This document shows, piece after piece, positions 61,983 to 64,000 of a DNA stretch of 64,000 bases. Made by a program: the position numbers and the translations under genes. Each line of letters begins with the position of its first letter. The first letter of the stretch is position 1. The notes below the pieces were generated by a model. That model searched no databases. It was not told where the DNA came from and worked only from the letters and a program-made list of their open reading frames with translations. Where the stretch lies: assembly GCF_001598555.1 (NCBI RefSeq), contig NZ_BCZE01000007.1, positions 1 through 64,000 on the forward strand, written 5' to 3'. Origin of the DNA: Novosphingobium rosa NBRC 15208. GTDB lineage: Bacteria > Pseudomonadota > Alphaproteobacteria > Sphingomonadales > Sphingomonadaceae.

Positions 61983-62761
61983 CACCAGCCCTCCGCCAGA
62001 GCGCCGCTGCGGGCCTGAGCCGCCATGGCCTTGCGGCGCAGGCGGGCCTCGGCCTGCGAATCGGCCAAAATCATGCGCATGCGCGCCAGCACCACGCCGG
62101 TGTAGATCAGGGTGAAGCCCAGAACGCTGGTGAGCAGCGGCACAACAAAGCTGGTGGCCATGGGGCCTGTGCCCGTCACCACGCCGCTCACCGAAAGGCT
62201 GGGCGGCTGATGCAGGCTGTTCCACCACAGCACCGAGTAATGGATGATGGGGATGTTCACCGCGCCGATCAGCCCGAAAATCGCGGCCATGCGGCCCTGT
62301 CCCTGCCCGGGCGCCTCATCATGCTGCGTGGCGCCCGCCAGAGCCATATAGCCGAAATAAAGGAACAGCAGCACCAGCATGCTGGTCAGCCGCCCATCCC
62401 ACACCCACCAGGTGCCCCAGGCCGGTCGGCCCCAGATCGAACCCGTAATCAGGCACAGCGCCGTAAACACCGCGCCCGGCAGAGCAGCCGCCCGCGCGGC
62501 AATCCCCGCCAGCGGATGGCGCCACACGATCTCGACAAAGCTGGCGATGGCGATCGAGGACCAGCCCATCATCCCCAGCCATGCCGTGGGCACATGCAGA
62601 TAGATGATCCGCACCACATCGCCCTGCAGCGCGTCCGCCGGGCCGAAACCCACGCCCCACACCAGCGCCGCGCTGGCGATCAGCAGGCCAGCGATCAGGC
62701 AGAGCGGGGTCGCCCATGTGGCGATGCGCAGGAAACGGGCGGGATTGGCAAAGCCATGCAT
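61982..62761 (-). CDS. ccmC: Heme exporter/handling protein CcmC
   Basis: CcmC loads heme onto CcmE. The 259-residue protein has six hydrophobic segments and the tryptophan-rich WGTWWVWDGRLTS near residue 116, with flanking periplasmic His in VRIIYLHVPTAWLG and FGAVNIPIIHYSV-like IGAVNIPIIHYSVLWW. It begins the operon within this window. The ccmA and ccmB genes are not here and would be elsewhere. Confidence 0.94.
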   Translation of the reverse strand: MHGFANPARFLRIATWATPLCLIAGLLIASAALVWGVGFGPADALQGDVVRIIYLHVPTAWLGMMGWSSIAIASFVEIVWRHPLAGIAARAAALPGAVFTALCLITGSIWGRPAWGTWWVWDGRLTSMLVLLFLYFGYMALAGATQHDEAPGQGQGRMAAIFGLIGAVNIPIIHYSVLWWNSLHQPPSLSVSGVVTGTGPMATSFVVPLLTSVLGFTLIYTGVVLARMRMILADSQAEARLRRKAMAAQARSGALAEGW

Positions 62762-62933
62762 GAACAGCGAACCGAAAGCTGGCGACGGGGCCTCACAGCC
62801 TCACGCGCAAAAAACAGACGGACAGCTTTGGCAGGGGCCGCCCCCATCGGCAAGGGGCATAAAGTTCAACGACACGCGCGCGCACCGGTTATACCGGCAT
62901 TCCGCGATGATCGAGACATTCTCATAAGAGAAG

Positions 62934-63010
62934 TGGGGCGACTGAAGGGGTTCGAACCCTCGACCTCCGGTACCACAAACCGGCGCTCTAACCAACTGAG
63001 CTACAGTCGC
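62934..63010 (-). tRNA. tRNA-His (anticodon GUG)
   Basis: The 77-base minus-strand sequence has acceptor GCGACTG/CAGTCGC, a C discriminator and encoded CCA (62934-62936), D-arm GCTCAGTTGGTTAGAGC, anticodon stem CCGGT/ACCGG with loop TTGTGGT (anticodon GTG) and T-arm GGTTCGAACCC. The base before position 1 (63011) encodes G, as expected for the extra G of tRNA-His paired to C73. Confidence 0.95.
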
Positions 63011-63174
63011 CACGCTAGGCTGCCTTGCGCGGCAGCGGGCTATGTTTCCCTTCAGGCCTTGCCTGCCGGGAGGCGCGCCTTTGCATGAGAACCGCCGCTT
63101 TGAAAAGCGAAAAATGCATGAAGGCAAAAATTAATCACCCCGCCCCGCAGCCCGCCAAACCCCACATGCAAAAA

Positions 63175-63194
63175 GGGCCCGGTTTCCCGAGCCC
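63175..63194 (-). terminator. Intrinsic terminator of rpmE
   Basis: On the minus strand GGGCTCGG-GAAA-CCGGGCCC forms an 8-bp stem with one T-G wobble and a GAAA tetraloop, followed by TTTTTGC. It lies 28 bp after the rpmE stop. Confidence 0.82.
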
Positions 63195-63221
63195 TCTTCA
63201 TCAATCCTGCAAACGCTAGGA

Positions 63222-63449
63222 TCAGCCCTTCTTGAGGCTGAGGCCACCGAAGCGCTTGTTGAACTGGGCCACACGACCACCGGAATCGAGCATGCGGCTC
63301 TGGCCAGTCCATGCCGGGTGCGAGGTGGGATCGATGTCCAGAGCCAGCACGTCGCCTTCCTTGCCCCAGGTCGAGCGGGTCTGGAAGGTGGTACCGTCGG
63401 TCATCTGAACGGTGATGAAGTGGTAATCGGGATGGGTGTTGGCCTTCAT
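63222..63449 (-). CDS. rpmE: 50S ribosomal protein L31
   Basis: The 75-residue protein is L31 ([19 protein letters not shown]... [13 protein letters not shown]... VAQFNKRFG). It lacks the CxxC zinc-ribbon cysteines, so it is of the zinc-independent type. ATG 63449 fits the family start; upstream frame is not conserved. It lies between fabZ and tRNA-His. Confidence 0.95.
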   Translation of the reverse strand: MKANTHPDYHFITVQMTDGTTFQTRSTWGKEGDVLALDIDPTSHPAWTGQSRMLDSGGRVAQFNKRFGGLSLKKG

Positions 63450-63560
63450 GGCAATATCTTTCGTTTGAAGTGCCGGTTCCGACCGGCCCGAAATTGGAAG
63501 CGCCGCCCCTAGCGAGGAGCGGCGCTTTTGTCCAGTCTTGGATTCAGCAAGAAGGAAGGA

Positions 63561-63653
63561 AGGTGCGAAGGGGTTACCCCCTCGCGCTCCCATTTCGTCT
63601 TCCGACGCAAGGGTAGCGTTGCCGCATCCCTGCGCCCCGAACTCTCCACCTGC
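63561..63653. repeat. Dispersed intergenic repeat, copy 6 (truncated)
   Basis: GCGAAGGGG-TTA-CCCCCTCGC (63565-63585, one mismatch) is followed by GCTCCC, CGTCTTCCGACG and CTCTCCACCTGC, all found in the same order in copy 5. It breaks off at the fabZ stop codon, so about half the element is present. It lies just downstream of fabZ. Confidence 0.8.
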
Positions 63654-64000
63654 TTAAGCGGGCTGGTCCGCGATCATGGCGGTGAAGCTCACTTCCGTGG
63701 CCAGCTTGTCGCCCAGCATGGCCTTGCCCCAGAACTTGCAGACCCGCGCCCGCTTCTGGATAAAGCCCACATGCAGGTCGAGCAGCACGCCCGGTTCGAC
63801 CGGAGCGCGGAACTTCGCATCCTCGATCGCCATGAAATAGACCAGCTTGCCCGAACCCGCCAGACCAAGCGATTCGATCGCGAGAATACCGGCGGCCTGC
63901 GCCAGCGCCTCGACGATCAGCACGCCCGGCATGATCGGGCGGCCCGGGAAATGCCCCTGAAAGAAGCCCTCGTTGAAGCTGACCGCCTTCACGGCATACA
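63654..64000 (-). CDS. fabZ: 3-hydroxyacyl-ACP dehydratase FabZ, 5' end outside the window
   Basis: This is the C-terminal part (about 115 residues) of FabZ, which dehydrates 3-hydroxyacyl-ACP in fatty acid synthesis. The catalytic His is in [14 protein letters not shown] and the Glu in [11 protein letters not shown], followed by [16 protein letters not shown]. The reading frame runs off the window end at 64000 (coding ...[10 protein letters not shown]), so the true start is not seen. In many proteobacteria fabZ lies next to lpxA/lpxD, which may be just beyond. Confidence 0.94.
   Translation of the reverse strand, partial: YAVKAVSFNEGFFQGHFPGRPIMPGVLIVEALAQAAGILAIESLGLAGSGKLVYFMAIEDAKFRAPVEPGVLLDLHVGFIQKRARVCKFWGKAMLGDKLATEVSFTAMIADQPA

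Overview
The window is a stretch of chromosome from a high-GC alphaproteobacterium, most likely a sphingomonad close to Novosphingobium. This is inferred from gene content and order: clpX-clpP-tRNA-Leu-linked trigger factor with a long Lys/Ala tail, a MucR/Ros zinc-finger regulator, a pyrB gene overlapping a dihydroorotase-like gene, a class 2 glutamate-cysteine ligase and a System I cytochrome c maturation operon. Genes are dense and most of them are ordinary housekeeping genes. I see no prophage, insertion sequence or CRISPR array.

Layout. 0-10 kb: ubiA, rsmE, gshA, an unknown lipoprotein, an ICMT-like membrane protein, the envelope pair yfgM-like/bamB, a glycosyltransferase and an alpha/beta hydrolase. 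10-18 kb: selO, an aldehyde dehydrogenase homologue that has lost its catalytic Cys and Asn, clpX, clpP, tig and tRNA-Leu(UAG). 18-32 kb: sppA, pyrB with a dihydroorotase-like partner lacking metal ligands, two divergent SPOR-domain proteins, an SPFH protein, der, a CHAP-domain protein, a DUF3297 protein, two identical tRNA-Val(CAC) genes, mucR, an LPG-synthase-like membrane protein and a secreted unknown.

32.6-45.5 kb is the most distinctive part: an 11-gene locus whose enzymes resemble all three steps of the Dsz (4S) organosulfur desulfurization pathway. It holds a DszC/SfnB-type monooxygenase, a DszA/NtaA-type flavin monooxygenase and a protein that would normally be called an ABC binding protein but keeps the Cys-His-Arg-Gly catalytic set of the DszB desulfinase. 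With them are a triple-domain rhodanese, a shortened Old Yellow Enzyme homologue, an aldo/keto reductase and a complete Dpp/Opp-type ABC importer. Two operons diverge from a 400-bp intergenic region rich in inverted repeats. The likely role is to import an organosulfur compound, oxidize and cleave it, and release sulfite for assimilation.

45.5-64 kb: a GAF-GGDEF-EAL protein, a MAPEG protein, a metallophosphoesterase, an unknown lipoprotein, a small membrane-protein gene broken by an in-frame TAG, a GH75-like secreted protein, corA, sodB, kup, the operon ccmC-ccmD-ccmE-ccmF-ccmG-ccmH-ccmI, tRNA-His, rpmE and the 3' part of fabZ.

A second notable feature is a family of intergenic repeats of about 200-250 bp. 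Each end carries a hairpin of the form GCGAGGGG-loop-CCCCTCGC, and the core is GCCGCAGGC-rich. Complete or partial copies, in both orientations, lie downstream of genes at about 11.6, 13.4, 25.2, 26.3, 29.1, 50.6 and 63.6 kb and at the left edge of the window. Several probably serve as transcription terminators.
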